A stretch of DNA of 64,000 bases from Ascaphus truei (lineage: Eukaryota > Chordata > Amphibia > Anura > Ascaphidae). The translations under genes and the position numbers were made by a program. Below, one piece after another: positions 1 through 10,830 of this stretch. Location of the stretch: assembly GCA_036426205.1 (NCBI GenBank), contig CM071568.1:228876148-228940147 (forward strand), in the 5' to 3' direction. The notes beneath the pieces were generated by a model. That model was not told the origin of the DNA, made no database searches, and saw only the letters and a program-made list of their open reading frames with translations. The stretch's first letter is position 1, and each line of letters begins with the position of its first letter.

Positions 1-335
1 TGTCTTTATACAAGAAACATACGACAAAAAACAAGACACCTTTGAAAGAGAATACCCGCAGGTGTATTACTCATCATACCAGAGTAAAAAAAGAGGAGTA
101 GTGATACTAATTAAGAAAGGAATTCCCTTCCAAGCACATAAATAAATAAGAGATACCCAAGGCAGATACATTATATTACATGGTATTCTAGCAGGGAGGA
201 CAGTCACTCTGGTTAACATCTATGCCCCAATGAACAGCAATTTGACTTCCTGAGAGAGATAATGGACAAACTGGTCACTTTCTCACCAAATTCTATCATC
301 TGGGGAGGAGATTTTAACATAGTTCTATATCCAGA
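1..335 (+). pseudogene. L1 LINE ORF2 fragment, endonuclease N-terminal half
   Basis: Translation gives an L1-type apurinic-like endonuclease. A QET motif lies near the window start, followed by GVVILIKKG, then LVNIYAPMNSN, and after a frameshift at about 240 the stretch SIIWGGDFNIVLYPD, with the GDFN metal-site motif. The endonuclease nicks target DNA to prime reverse transcription. The copy is dead: it has an in-frame stop near 145 and a frameshift near 240. It runs off the left edge of the window. It continues at 1716-1810 and 2112-3664 after two insertions are removed. Family assignment is firm; the exact L1 subfamily is not known. Confidence 0.85.
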
Positions 336-1715
336 TGTAACACAGTGCCCCCCTCCCACCTCCAATCGCAGATAGAGTGCATGTGAAGGGGAATCTATAT
401 GTATGTTACCAGGTGTGTGGTGCTTTCACCTGTCAGGTTCACAGGAGGCCTGAACCTCCGCCAGTGAGAGCCTGTGGTGTATCCTCTGGAACGATCTTAC
501 ATAAACACAGCGCCTCCACCTGTGTAGGATTCTAAGGGTAAAATTACCCCTAATACAGTAAGCACATACACCGAAGTATATATAAAACAGTTTACTGTAT
601 ATGCAACCGAACACAAACATATCACATAACAATATGACATCAACAGCAACCTTTGTGTCACCCTGTAACACTGGCCTCACGGGCCCGTAAACCATACCAT
701 ATATCAAAGTCCCAAGTGTCCCCAGAGTCCCCTTCTCACCCAAGTGTGGAACAGTGCTGCACACTAAATTGAGATGAGGTTGGTGCACTTGGTGACTTGA
801 CTGTTACCTGCCAGGTGTGTCCACACCTGGGCACGCAGATGCTCTGTAGTTGAGATCCCTTACCTGAAGGACGATCCCACGTTGCTTCTGCCTCTGCGTG
901 GGGTGGCTCCTGCTTGGAGTGATCCACCTTGAAATGTCTCTGCCTCTGACACTGCAGAGGATGATTCACCTTTAAACAGACTCTGCCTCAGAGGATAATT
1001 CACCAACACAGTAGTGGCCAAGAATTCCATGCTTCCTGGCTGTGACCCTCACTTTAACCTGGCTCTACAGGACCCTGTCCCTATCCTAGGGGGCGTCCTT
1101 GTAGCAGCCACAAGCTGAGGGTGAGTAGGGCCTATCTGGGGCCTAAGGGGAGACTTCTGGCCTAGTGCATGGGGCTACTTTCCTCCCTGCACAAACACAC
1201 CCTCCCCTCTCTCTGTCCCAGCTCTTACTGGCTCGCATGGTCTGTGCACAACAATGTATCTCTACAGCAGGAGAAGCTGCAAGCCCTATTGGCTCCCTGG
1301 CGTCAGGTGGCCTGTCTGCCCCTAAGTACTCTGGGGGCTGTAGTCCTCATGGCCCTCTTTATCATTGGGGCCACGTGCGCGATGTCTGCCGCGCCTGCGC
1401 GATGCTATAATGGCCACCGCTACTCCCCTGACACTCCACTGCTCAGGCTCTAAATGTAATGGCCGCCTCTAGCGCGTCTGCACATGCACGACGCCCCGTG
1501 CATGCGCGACTCTGCGGGACAACCCTAACATGGCTGCCGCATCGCTTCTGCGCATGCGCCAGCCTCCGCGCAAACACTGAAAACATGGCGGTGTCCTACA
1601 CACAATGGCACCGGGAGACCCCGGTGACGCGCTCGCCCCCACAGCTGCCTCCACCTGAGCGAGGGAAAGGAAGGGGGACCGGAACGACCGGGGAGCCAGA
1701 GGGGACCTGGCTTCA
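336..1715. mobile_element. Solo LTR inserted in L1, 4-bp target duplication CAGA
   Basis: The insertion begins TGTAACACAG and ends CTGGCTTCA, so it has TG...CA ends. CAGA flanks it on both sides (332-335 and 716-719 of the second kilobase, i.e. 1716-1719). Removing it restores an L1 reading frame (LYPD followed by INQSNSQ). No gag or pol is present, so this fits a solo LTR of about 1.38 kb from a retroviral or Ty3-like element. The 3' third (about 1370-1710) is CpG-rich with several ATGGC(C/G/T) motifs and GCATGCGC motifs, resembling YY1 and NRF1 sites. The open frames inside it are not convincing genes. Confidence 0.6.
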
Positions 1716-1810
1716 CAGATATTAATCAATCCAATTCACAGAAACATCTGCACCCCTTGGCCAAAGTAGCCAGAAAACGTAGAAATATGACAAGAAGATA
1801 TCCTCTAATT
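1716..1810 (+). pseudogene. L1 ORF2 endonuclease, middle piece
   Basis: This 95-bp remnant lies between the solo LTR and the hAT MITE. Read in frame with 1-335 it encodes an endonuclease stretch (INQSNSQKHLHPLAK...) that runs into the LIDAWRVLN segment starting at 2112. It shows that both insertions hit one L1 copy. Confidence 0.7.
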
Positions 1811-2111
1811 CAGCGGTGCGCAAACTAACTGGGGGGCGTGCCCCAAGGGGGCGCAAGACTTTATTGGGGGGCATACAGTTACAGAGGCCCCGGGCTAAGA
1901 GCGCAAGGCCTCTGTAAATTTACTTACCGGTTCTTGTCCACGCATCTCCATGGCAACGCGGCATCAAATATGACGTCCGTTACCATGGAGACATTACATC
2001 AAATGATCCCGCAGCATCATTTGATGCTTCATTGAAGGTAAGTGGGGCGCGATCGTGAGAGGAGCAGACAGGGGGGGGGGGGGTGCAGTGCAGGAAGTTT
2101 GCGCTCCCCTG
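1811..2111. mobile_element. hAT-type MITE, family A, TSD CTCTAATT
   Basis: Ends are CAGCGGTGCGCAAACT and its imperfect inverse GTTTGCGCTCCCCTG. A perfect 8-bp duplication CTCTAATT flanks the element (1803-1810 and 2112-2119), as expected for hAT transposons. The element is too short to code for a transposase. It contains a G-run near 2071. Related copies are at 18155-18518, 31503-31803 and 52308-52819. Confidence 0.85.
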
Positions 2112-3664
2112 CTCTAATTGATGCATGGAGAGTACTAAACAATAATACCAGAGACTATACTTTATATTCGTCTCCCCATGAACCTTATTCAAGGATAGAC
2201 TACTTTTTGCTAAGCTACGAAATAATGGCAGATATAGCTCAGGCTACAATTGGACCTATCACATGGTCAGACCATGCCCCAGTTACAATAAAACTTAACA
2301 TATCCCAAACAATTCCTAGGCAGTTTTGTTGAAAACTCAACGACTCGCTGCTAAACTGCCCAGTAACAGATAAAAGAATACAAAATACATCTCAGAATAT
2401 TTTAATATAAATACAGGTAGTGTAACTTCTCCATCCACCTTATGGGAGGCGCATAAAGCGACCCTTAGGGGGATGCTCATTTCCATCGCCTCTCACAGGA
2501 AAAGGGAAAGGATCAAGAAAACAGAGGAACTGGAGAAGACAATAAAATTGTTAGAAGAAGCACATAAAACAAATCCATCAAAACAGATACATAAAAGGCT
2601 ACAAAACAAATAAACAAATTCAAATCTATCCAAATAGAAGACATTGAGAAATCGCTTAAATGGACCAAGCTACTTTTCTATGAAATAGGTAATAAGGCTG
2701 ATAGGATATTAGCTACTACGCTGAAGGGAATCAGAAACAAATCCACCATCACAGAAATAAAATTGAAAAATGTACAAATAACCTATGACCCAAAATTAAT
2801 AGCAAGAAAATGTAGACATTTCTATAACACACTATATAATCTAAATGTTAATAAACAAACTATCCCAGAATGTCAGGCAAAAATAAACAGATATCTGCAC
2901 AAATGCAATCTCCCAAAGTTAGACCAAGAGGAGCTTAAACCACTCAATGTACCGATCGCCAATTCTGAGCTTTCAGAGGTAGTCAGATCCCTAAAAACCT
3001 CAAAAAATACTAGGCCATGATGAGTATACAAATTTATATTACAAAAAATACTTGGGAATTCTGGAACTGACAATGCTTCCAATGTTTCTAGAGGGTGCCC
3101 AAATTCCAGATCAAATGTCTAAAGCCTCAACAAACGGCCATACACAAAGATGGGAAAGACCCGATGAGATGCGAAAGCATCACGCCGATTTCGCTTCTAA
3201 ATTTGAATATTAAAATATATAGTAAAATAATTGCTAAAAGACTCCAAAAAGTACTACACAAACTTATAAACGTGGAACAAGTTGGCTTCATAAACGAATG
3301 ACAAGCCTCAGACAATGCCAGGAATGTTATAAACATAATAGAACAAATACACAAACAAAAAAATAAATTGATGGTATTAAGTCTAGATGCAGAAAAAGCA
3401 TTTGATCGGATAGATTGGCAATTTATGGAGTGAACATGTGAAGCATTTGGATTCAGAATACCGATTGTGGTCGGTTAAACACACTTTACAGATCTCCCAC
3501 AGCAACTTTAAAACTTCCAGGTGGAGATGGAGAGATGATAAATATAACAAATGGAACAAGGCAGGGATGCCTGCTGTTTCTGTTGCCGTTTGCCCTAGCA
3601 ATTGAGCCCATATCATGTAGTATTAGGCAAAACGTAAATATGAAGGGAATTAAAATAGGGGATG
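2112..3664 (+). pseudogene. L1 LINE ORF2 fragment, endonuclease C-terminus to reverse transcriptase
   Basis: The block starts with LIDAWRVLNNN, YSRIDYFLLS and WSDHAPVTIKL, the last bearing the endonuclease SDH motif. A linker with KARKCRHFYNTLYN-like text follows, then reverse transcriptase blocks ITPISLLNLNIKIYSK, LDAEKAFDRIDW and GTRQGCLLFLLPFALAIEPI. Family enzymes carry a catalytic FADD further on; here the L1 sequence stops near 3664 before reaching it. Several stops and frameshifts (about 2330, 2610, 3020, 3300) make it a pseudogene. It is the same type of L1 as the ORF1 copy at 36.5-38.4 kb and the 3' end at 61.9-62.6 kb. Confidence 0.88.
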
Positions 3665-5165
3665 TTTGTCACGGGAGACCATGGGTATTCACACCTTTTA
3701 TACCGGAATCATATGATTGAGCAAGACAAGCAGGTAAAATAAATTGTAATTTATTCCAGGAAAAGACATACACACAATGGATCACAATTTGCAATGAAAA
3801 ACACACTTACTGGGGTCTGGGCTAACGAACTAAACTTTCCTAGAAAGAAATGTTAACAACTGAAGTCTGTACGAGTCCTTTCCAATGACCGGGAGGTACT
3901 CACAAAAGTCCTGGAACTGAATTTGGCATGCAGTTCCAGCTGCGACCACGACGTTCCTTTTTTCAGAACTTGGCCCCTGCAAAGCGGGAAATTTCTTGAG
4001 TTGAAATTTCTGAAGCCAGCTCGTGTCTATTTCTTACAGAGCATCTTTTTCGGATCTTGAATTTGCCGCTGAGGGTTTGGCGCTTAGAATATCCTGCCCT
4101 GATTGGCTGCAAGGTTTCTTACAGGTTTTGGAGTCCCATTCACAACCTACTACAGCCAATCAGCGCATGGTAATTCCTTTGCTAGCCTATCACCAATTTG
4201 CCGGTATTCTGATGTCGGGTGGGTACCTTTTTCAATTCTGCTAAGAGGCATGCGCCAACCTGGCACCTCTGTCTCTTCGCATATTGAGCCCCCCCCCCGC
4301 TGTTCCAGACTCCGCAAAGTCTGGGGTTGGGCAAATGGTGGCCGGATAGCCCTTTGTGCTATCAGGATGAGGGTACTCGAGTGTAACCCCTGTACTCCGC
4401 CTGCCCTAACACCTTGGCATCCCTGAGGCTTTGAACTCTGGGACTTGAACAGATGCAGTGGCACCAAGCTTGGTAGCCATCTGGACTCTCAGATCCTCGG
4501 ACCTGGAAATCCCGCAATTCATTTACAGGTTATACGTATATATACACCTATTAAATATAAACCTTTAACAAAATATACTTCTCCCCTGTATCTTGTGCTA
4601 AACATGTTTAAGTCCTCTCTCTGGGGTCAGGGATGGGATAAGATTATATACTTTCTACTCTTACTAGCCTCATCCCTGCCACACTAGAGAAACCTGACTT
4701 TCGACTTTACACACAAATAAAAACCTTGCAGCTTTATCACATAGCTGGAGCACCCACTGAAACCCTATACCCGGGTCAGGGTGACTTGGGCATGAACTGG
4801 GCATCTCCCTTTATGCTAGGGACCCCTGCACCGTTCCGGGGATACCTTGATCCCCCGATGCCCTTTTTACTTTTCCTGTCTGTGCTGAAGCAAGGAATCC
4901 TGGCGGTGAGTCGCAAGAACGTTTCCAGGGTAGGATTTTGACCGGAGCACTGTGCTTCAATGTGCCCAAGAATCTTACCTGATTCTCTGGTATATCTTTG
5001 GGGTATCCTGTAACTCGGGAACCCCACTACATAGCCACAATCTGACATCACTTTCTCCGCAAAACCCACTCTGAAACTCATAGCCCAGCAATCTCTACTT
5101 GCTGGCACCCCTGGAAAGGCAAAACCACAAAAATTATTTATTGTTGCATAATTTCCATACAGTCA
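3665..5165. other. Unclassified insertion between L1 and Tx1 LINE
   Basis: L1 similarity stops at about 3664 and Tx1-like coding begins near 5170. The segment starts with TGTCACGGGAG, which could be an LTR start, but I found no matching CA end with a target duplication. It has short C runs (4271-4280) and no recognisable protein. Open frames at 4023-4467 and 4726-5108 look like chance frames. Confidence 0.3.
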
Positions 5166-5169
5166 CAGT

Positions 5170-5640
5170 AATGCCTACACGACAGTCAAGTCCAAGAGAT
5201 GACACTCTAAGACCTCGAAACACGGATCAGGGGTAACCAAGTGGGCTTAACCTTTAACCCAGACCAGATGTGCGGTATCTCAGGCCGCAGGATCGGAGAC
5301 AGCCTCACCCTAATCAGAGACACAGTCCACTACATCAAAGATCGCCGCATACATGTGGCCCTGGTCAGCTTGGAAAAGGAGAAGGCCTTTAACCTTGTCT
5401 CCCACGATTTCATGGGCATGGTGCTGCGGGAGTATGGGATGGGGGTGATATTCTGTTCTTATGTTAACCTGATGTACCTTGATATTTGCAGTGGGGTGAT
5501 CGTGAACGGATGGAAGACTAACCCTTTCCCTGTACTCTCAGGGGTTAGGCAAGGCTGCCCTCTTTCACCTCACCTTTTTGTCTGTTGTATAGAGCTCTTC
5601 AGAGGGATCATTGCGCCAGGACCCCAGAGACATGACGTGC
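5170..5640 (+). pseudogene. Tx1-like LINE ORF2, reverse transcriptase 5' part
   Basis: Translation shows NPDQMCGISGRRIGDSL, then RIHVALVSLEKEKAFNLVSHDF (an altered D-x-KAFD block) and VLSGVRQGCPLSPHLFVCCIE (the block ahead of the catalytic aspartates). The DQ-CG-GR pattern is typical of the Tx1 branch of L1-group retrotransposons. The LINE is 5'-truncated. The expected YADD block is missing where a foreign fragment begins at about 5641. Coding resumes at 5785. Confidence 0.8.
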
Positions 5641-5766
5641 TCACTTCATGATGACTGAGGAAAAAAGAGAGATCCAGCGCTCCACGGATTTCAAGATAAA
5701 TGAATTTATTGTGCCACACGACGTTTCGACCAACAGGTCTTTTTCAAGTGATTAGGCACCATCTTC
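5641..5766 (-). repeat. Penelope-like fragment with hammerhead-like core, inside Tx1 LINE
   Basis: This short insert interrupts the Tx1 reverse transcriptase. On the minus strand (5716-5749) it reads CTTGAAA, then a hairpin with GACC/GGTC arms and a TGTT loop, then CGAAACGTCGTG. That is the order CUGANGA, stem II, GAAAC of a hammerhead ribozyme with a mutated first box. Hammerheads are known in the terminal repeats of Penelope-like retroelements; assignment to that group is inference. Confidence 0.45.
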
Positions 5767-7117
5767 TGCGCAGATGGCCGGTCGGTGAAGACGCTCGTCC
5801 GGATGTGTGAGGACTTCGGGAAAGCTTCAGGAGCAAAAGTCAACTGCAGGAAGTCAGAGACCAAGCTATTTGGGCATTGGAACCTGACTGACAACCCCTT
5901 CCCCATCAGAGCAGGCCTCATCAAAATCCTGGGCGTCTGGTTTGCTGTGGGGAGCGAAGGCGCAGCCCTGAAGAGCTGGAATGAAAGACTGAACAAAGTG
6001 AAGCAGAAATTTGGACTGTGTCGCCTCAGACCCCTCACCAGAGGGGAAAAAACTGGTGCTGCAGAACGAGATTCTTCCTGTCCTGCAGTACGTGGCCCAG
6101 GCATGGCCACCCTCGATCAGAACCTGTCAGGCAATCTCCATGGCAGTGTGCAGCAAAGTGATGTACAAGGAGCCGCGCAATGGGGTAAAGGATTTCCTGA
6201 CATCTCTACTATGCTGCGTGCTTTCTTTGTAAGCAACTGCGTGCGAATCACCCTGAGAGACTGTGACCAGGACTCTACTCCATACTCGCTTCCTACTCCT
6301 GGCGCTCTTGGGAGCACTGGGGTGGGACAGCTCCATCCCATAAAACTGGCACATGTTCCGGTTCTAAAAGGATGTGAGGAAGTTTGTGAGGCAGAACTGG
6401 AGGGAGTAAAACCAGATCTGTGGAAGCCCAAGGTCATTTACAAAATGTTCAGAGAAAAGGCCATCATAGAGTCGGTCCCAAGACTCCACCCCAACACTTT
6501 TGAAATGGTGTGGAGGAATGTGGCATGGAAAGGACTAATGAACAAGCATAAAGACATTGCATGGCAGGCCATACACGGGGGACTCACCGTGAGGGCAGAC
6601 AAGTATCAAAGTAGACTTAGCCTCATGAGGCACTGCCGCAGGTGCAACCCAGTGGAGGAAACTGTTCTTCACCTCTTCGGGAACTGCCCCTTTGCGCAGG
6701 CCTTCTTGCAAGCTCTGGACTCTGAACTAAGGGATTGTATACCGAGGAAGTACACTACGTACTATTTGGTGTTGTACGGACTTGTTTCAGGAACACACAC
6801 AGAGGACACAATCAAAACCGGTTGGCGTCTAATGTGTTGTTTCAAGGACGTTTTGCTATTCGCCAGGGAATGTTTGATCAAGGGGAAGAAGGGGATGTCG
6901 GTACAGGACTGTTGCAGGCCGATTCATAGCCTGCTCAAAGACTATTCCATCATTGATGGCCCTGAGGAGGACTAAACACCCTCGCCCCCCCCCCCCCCCC
7001 CCCCAAAGGAAGTTGTACACATCGCAGTTTTTTTTCTTTTGGAAAATGATTTATGTATTGTTATAATCTTGTTGTAAAGAATCACTGCATAATAAAAGAA
7101 TTTTCAAAACAAAAAAA
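5767..7117 (+). pseudogene. Tx1-like LINE ORF2, thumb, C-terminal zinc knuckle and 3' tail
   Basis: The frame from 5785 encodes MCEDFGKASGAKVNCRKSE and LGVWFAVGSE, typical of the region just after the reverse transcriptase catalytic block in Tx1/L1 elements. A frameshift lies near 6040: the frame starting at 6011 carries the expected continuation (LVLQNEILPVLQYVAQAW), and the first frame resumes after about 6240. The C-terminus has a CCHC-type zinc knuckle (CRRCNPVEETVLHLFGNCPF). The stop is at 6973-6975. A C-run (about 6985-7004), an AATAAAAG signal near 7092 and an A-rich tail to about 7117 mark the LINE 3' end. Dead copy. Confidence 0.82.
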
Positions 7118-7444
7118 CTGTCTGTGGGTAGGTTTACTGGCTATGCGTCTTAACCCAGGCTGTGCTGAAAAAGCATATAGGGGTCCATGTCAAAATGGAT
7201 TTGAAGCAAAAGGTGTCACTTTGTGTTCATTTGGATGTCATATCCCAGAATCCCTTGCTGCAGTGGAAGCACTGTGTGCTGGGTGATAATGGTGAAAGGC
7301 AGGGTTGCAGACCTGTCTAAGACATGCTGAAGTCCAAAGGAAAAACAATCCAATGCACAGCCAGAAATAGAGTGGGACCCAAACGAAAATTGTTAGTAAA
7401 AAATCATCTTTATTGGTCCATATTAAAAAACGGAGGTAGGTACC

Positions 7445-7482
7445 CTCCTACGTGTTTCATACGTAGTGGTACTTTATCAAGG
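7445..7482 (-). ncRNA. Hammerhead-like relic in Penelope-like repeat
   Basis: Minus strand reads CTTGATAAAGTAC, a short loop, GTATGAAACACGTAGG. The layout matches CUGANGA - stem II - GAAAC with CTTGATA as a mutated first box. The flanking ATCTTTATTGGTCC is the usual A/T-rich start of such repeats. It is probably inactive. Confidence 0.35.
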
Positions 7483-7617
7483 AGTGATATATTCACCCTA
7501 TGTCACCCTTTAAATACCCTATAGGCTATTCCAATTCGCGCCAAAATTACATACTGATAGATCACTATACCTGTTCTGTCTAAGACATGCAAATGACCAC
7601 ACAGTAATATTTCCATT

Positions 7618-7631
7618 ATATATATATTTCC

Positions 7632-7683
<52 letters not shown>

Positions 7684-7694
7684 CACACACACAC
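7618..7694. repeat. TA/CA microsatellite
   Basis: Alternating TA blocks followed by about 17 CA units, with a short TA interruption. The minus-strand 63-aa frame across it is a repeat artefact. Confidence 0.95.
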
Positions 7695-8277
7695 GACTGC
7701 ACTTGCTACAACGCATTATTTAGGCATATTACTTGTTTGAAAGGTGTTACATGAGTATCAGATCAACTTATGATGAAGAAGCAATATAGAAACAAGTGCC
7801 ATGTGTTCCTGTTCTACTGAATTCTCAATTATGGATTATATTTGACAATGGATGTTGATATAAACCTTACTTCCTGCATTTTGGATTCTATTATGTATCT
7901 GATATTTTTCGACTGTATAAAAAGAGTCTTATTCTATATTGTCCTAGGTGGGCGTTTGAGCCGTTTTCATAAAAAAATCCCTATTGAAGTCAATGTGGAC
8001 TTTCAGCTGCTTCACACACCTAGATAGGGATAATTAATTCACTGTATTTATGTTTATTTTTAACCTTATCATGATGTATATGTGTTTGATATTATGTTTT
8101 TACACATTGGTATTATCTTAGCAGTCTTGGTATTGTTCTCATGATTGAGCATGTGTTACTCATTCACATTTCAGTGATTGGCTGTGTTCAATTGCGATCT
8201 CCAGCCAGTCACTGATGAGTGACACCTGTTCAGTATGAAGCCCTACATAAGACACTGCTCATCCAGACAACATTACC

Positions 8278-8316
8278 CTTTGAGAAAGCGCCCTGAGAGG
8301 CGAGAAACGCGTCAGG
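8278..8316 (+). ncRNA. Hammerhead-like relic in Penelope-like repeat
   Basis: The plus strand reads CTTTGAGAAAGCGCC, a CTGAGA loop, then GGCGAGAAACGCGTCAGG. Stem II pairs GCGCC with GGCG, and GAAAC follows it. The first box (TTGAGAA) has drifted from CUGANGA. A short tail with AATAAAGG follows at 8353, as in Penelope-type terminal repeats. Probably inactive. Confidence 0.4.
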
Positions 8317-8630
8317 GGAGTTTCTGTGCTTTTAACTATGGCTTACATGCCATAATAAAGGATTTTTTCAAGATTACTCCAGCCTCACTTTTCACTGTAT
8401 GCAGTGCCCGAATATCTCCTACTACTCTACTTCACAGTGTAAATAATTACCTCCAAAATAATATCAACATGAAGCTAAATAATACTTAATATTGTTTAAA
8501 AAAATAAATAAAAATAATTATATATATATATATATATATATGCAAATGTAAATACAACTGTATGCTCATCTGCATGTCTTAGGCAGGTCTGCAACCCCGC
8601 CTTTCACCATTATCACCCAGCACACAGCAC

Positions 8631-8681
<51 letters not shown>

Positions 8682-8684
<3 letters not shown>

Positions 8685-8837
8685 TGTTCGACAAACCTAT
8701 ACATTTGCTCGCCCCGGGCGAGTGGATTTAACATCGTGGCGAGCTCCTATTGGCCCAAGCAGCACACGTTTGGTACTAGGTGGCGAGTCGATTTTTTTGT
8801 GTGGCGAGTAGATTTTTTGGTGATTTGTCAACCACTG
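8682..8837. mobile_element. hAT-type MITE, family B (short copy)
   Basis: Ends are CAGTGTTCGACAAAC and its imperfect inverse GATTTGTCAACCACTG. It sits in a TATA tract, so its 8-bp duplication is uninformative. The internal GCGAGTGGATTTAACAT and TATTGGCCCAAGC match the inverted 3' end of the long copy at 26733-28458, which makes it a short deletion derivative of that element. Confidence 0.75.
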
Positions 8838-9462
8838 TATATATACATATATACATTTTTTATTTTTTTTAAAATGGAAAATCAAGTTATTTTTAAAACG
8901 CGATTCATTTGCACCAAGCCCCCACACTGCTTGGATCCGAGTTAATATAATTCAGTTTATAATGGATTGTTGCTTACAAAAAAGAATTTTGAAAGTGCAG
9001 ATCAGTCTCTTCATTGATTTTCCCTCACGCGATAAGAACAGCAAGAGCTTCTATGCAATAAAAGATTTCTGTAATAGGGTTACAAGAGAGAATATCACAG
9101 TGGTGTCATCATACACTATGTGATGGACAGACATCCCTAGGGGCTCCTTTTATTACCTCATTACTTTGTCTTTTTTAATGCATTTTGTTTGCTAGGGCAC
9201 AGTTTTATGTAGTACTGAAGTGAAACAATGGCAGTGATTATTAATTAGTTAAATATTATACATATATATCCATATATCACAATGGAAGAAACATTGCTGA
9301 TTAATGATTTTTCTTACTGAAAAGGCAGCAAATACTGTAGTTTTCATTGTTTTACTTGATCGATTGATTCCATGGCAGCTTAAACTTGGGTGCTGTGTCA
9401 CTTCATTTAACTTTTCCAGTGCAGGCAAAAAGAAATACACAATTAAAATAAATACAATCAAT
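8838..9462. other. No recognisable gene
   Basis: AT-rich sequence with no domain, tRNA or splice-bounded frame that I can identify. Confidence 0.5.
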
Positions 9463-9960
9463 GTGTTTCTTACCTTTGTCGGGATGAAGATTCATCCTCC
9501 TCATCCAACTGCGGCACCAACTCTTGCCCCACGACGCAATGATCCTCATCAGCATGATGCAAAGAAGCCCAAGATCCTCAGTTGCTTGCAGAGGGGTCTC
9601 GGATGAGTAGATCTTCTTTCCTTACTTTTCTTCTCTTCTTTGTAATCCAATAGGTCCAGGACAGAAGATGTTGATCCGACAGCTTCTTTGGGTCAAATGA
9701 GACGTGACAGGCCTTATAAAAGGCCTGTGATGTCACATTTGATTGACACATGGTACACCCCCCCCCAATCCGATTGGTTGATGTACTATGTGATGGCTTC
9801 CATTTTTTTTAATGCTGTGACATCATCTTAAAGGGAGGGAAGCCAGCAAATCAGGTAGGATATGCTTCCCTCCCTTTAAGATAAGTATTTTATTTTTTTC
9901 CTGGTGCGGCCCGAGTCTTGCAGTTGTATTTAAGAATTGGCCCCCAAGTTATTCTGAGTT
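9463..9960 (-). repeat. Promoter-like repeat module, CCAAT and TATA boxes plus splice-donor-like end
   Basis: Read on the minus strand, the module has CAACCAATCGGATTGG, then TTTTATAAGGCC about 55 bp later, then about 230 bp rich in GATGAGGAT, ending CCCGACAAAGGTAAG. This looks like a TATA promoter with a short leader and a donor site. AGGCCTTATAAAAGGCCT forms a palindrome around the TATA box. At 9830-9890 a hairpin pairs AAAGGGAGGGAAGC with its inverse. No protein follows it, so a transposable element is more likely than a host gene. Confidence 0.3.
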
Positions 9961-10229
9961 TGATGGGCCTGATCTAGAAGATCATTGGTGATGCCTTCAT
10001 TCAGCAATGGATCGACAAGAGCTGAAGATGATGATATACATATAAACTTAAAATGTTACTTGATCCAGCAGACAGCTTATTTGAACTGACAAAACTTGTG
10101 TAAAATGTGTGAAACTTATTGGCATTCCTCAAAGATGTGTAGTATATCATCTAACATGCATTACTTCTTTATAATCAATGTGTGATAGTACTGTGGGTTA
10201 CAATTTACCACTGTTCTATTTAGAAACCT

Positions 10230-10830
10230 ATACAGTTAAGAAAAGGAGAAATAGCTGCAGTCTTAGGCCGTGAATATAATTGCGGTGCGTGGGCCTCTTG
10301 CCACCAAAATAAATGAATGTTTTCAATTGTGTGCGCAAATTTTGAGCAGGCATCTGAAATTGATATTACCGAGCGAAGGCCGCGTCACGTGAGTGGTTCA
10401 GCCAACGAGGGCGAACCGTTCACGTGACATCATGGCCACGCCTCCCTGTCACGAGGGCGCACACAGCTGGACCTACAATAATCAAGCCCTAAGTGTTAAA
10501 AGGATCCTCAGATGATGTTATTTGTATTTAAATGAGAAAAATCATAGCACAAAATTAACTTTTACTGGGGTATATACTTTGGGTATGTGCCTGAAACCTT
10601 GTGCTATTATTTGTGTATTTAATTACAAATAAAATGGTCTGAGGGTCCTTTGAACACTTAATAGTGTGGCTACTTGTCCTTTTCTTCGCTGCATTGGTAC
10701 TGTGTCGGTTGGGGACTCCTGGCAGAGACGCTACGCACCATTGAATATTTGATTTAAATCACATCGGAGTAACGGGAGTGCAGGACAAGTACTTATTTTT
10801 TTATTACCAAACCTACACTTTCACTATTTA
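10230..10830. repeat. MITE-like repeats with TCACGTGA core and imperfect palindrome
   Basis: About 10375-10460 contains GTCACGTGAGTGGTTC and GGGCGAACCGTTCACGTGAC, an inverted pair also seen at 14936-14980 and 52594-52640. About 10490-10660 is an imperfect palindrome: CTAAGTGTTAAAAGGATCC is echoed inverted near 10640. No coding capacity. Confidence 0.45.

Larger units (their letters stand above)
7118..8681. repeat. Fold-back repeat with inverted arms and nested Penelope-like pieces
   Basis: The arm at about 7268-7328 (GTGCTGGGTGATAATGG...GTCTAAGACATGC) recurs inverted at about 8573-8634 with few mismatches. Between the arms lie two hammerhead-like segments in opposite orientations (7445-7482 minus, 8278-8316 plus), a CA/TA microsatellite (7618-7694) and two TA tracts (8518-8541 and 8636-8681). 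No protein is recognisable. Confidence 0.6.

Noticed and set aside
1165..1729. Several frames of 63-94 aa
   Set aside because: They sit in the CpG-rich part of a solo LTR and have no retroviral or host motif.
3665..5165. Solo LTR starting TGTCACGGGAG
   Set aside because: I could not find a CA end followed by a copy of the preceding bases, so the structure is unproven.
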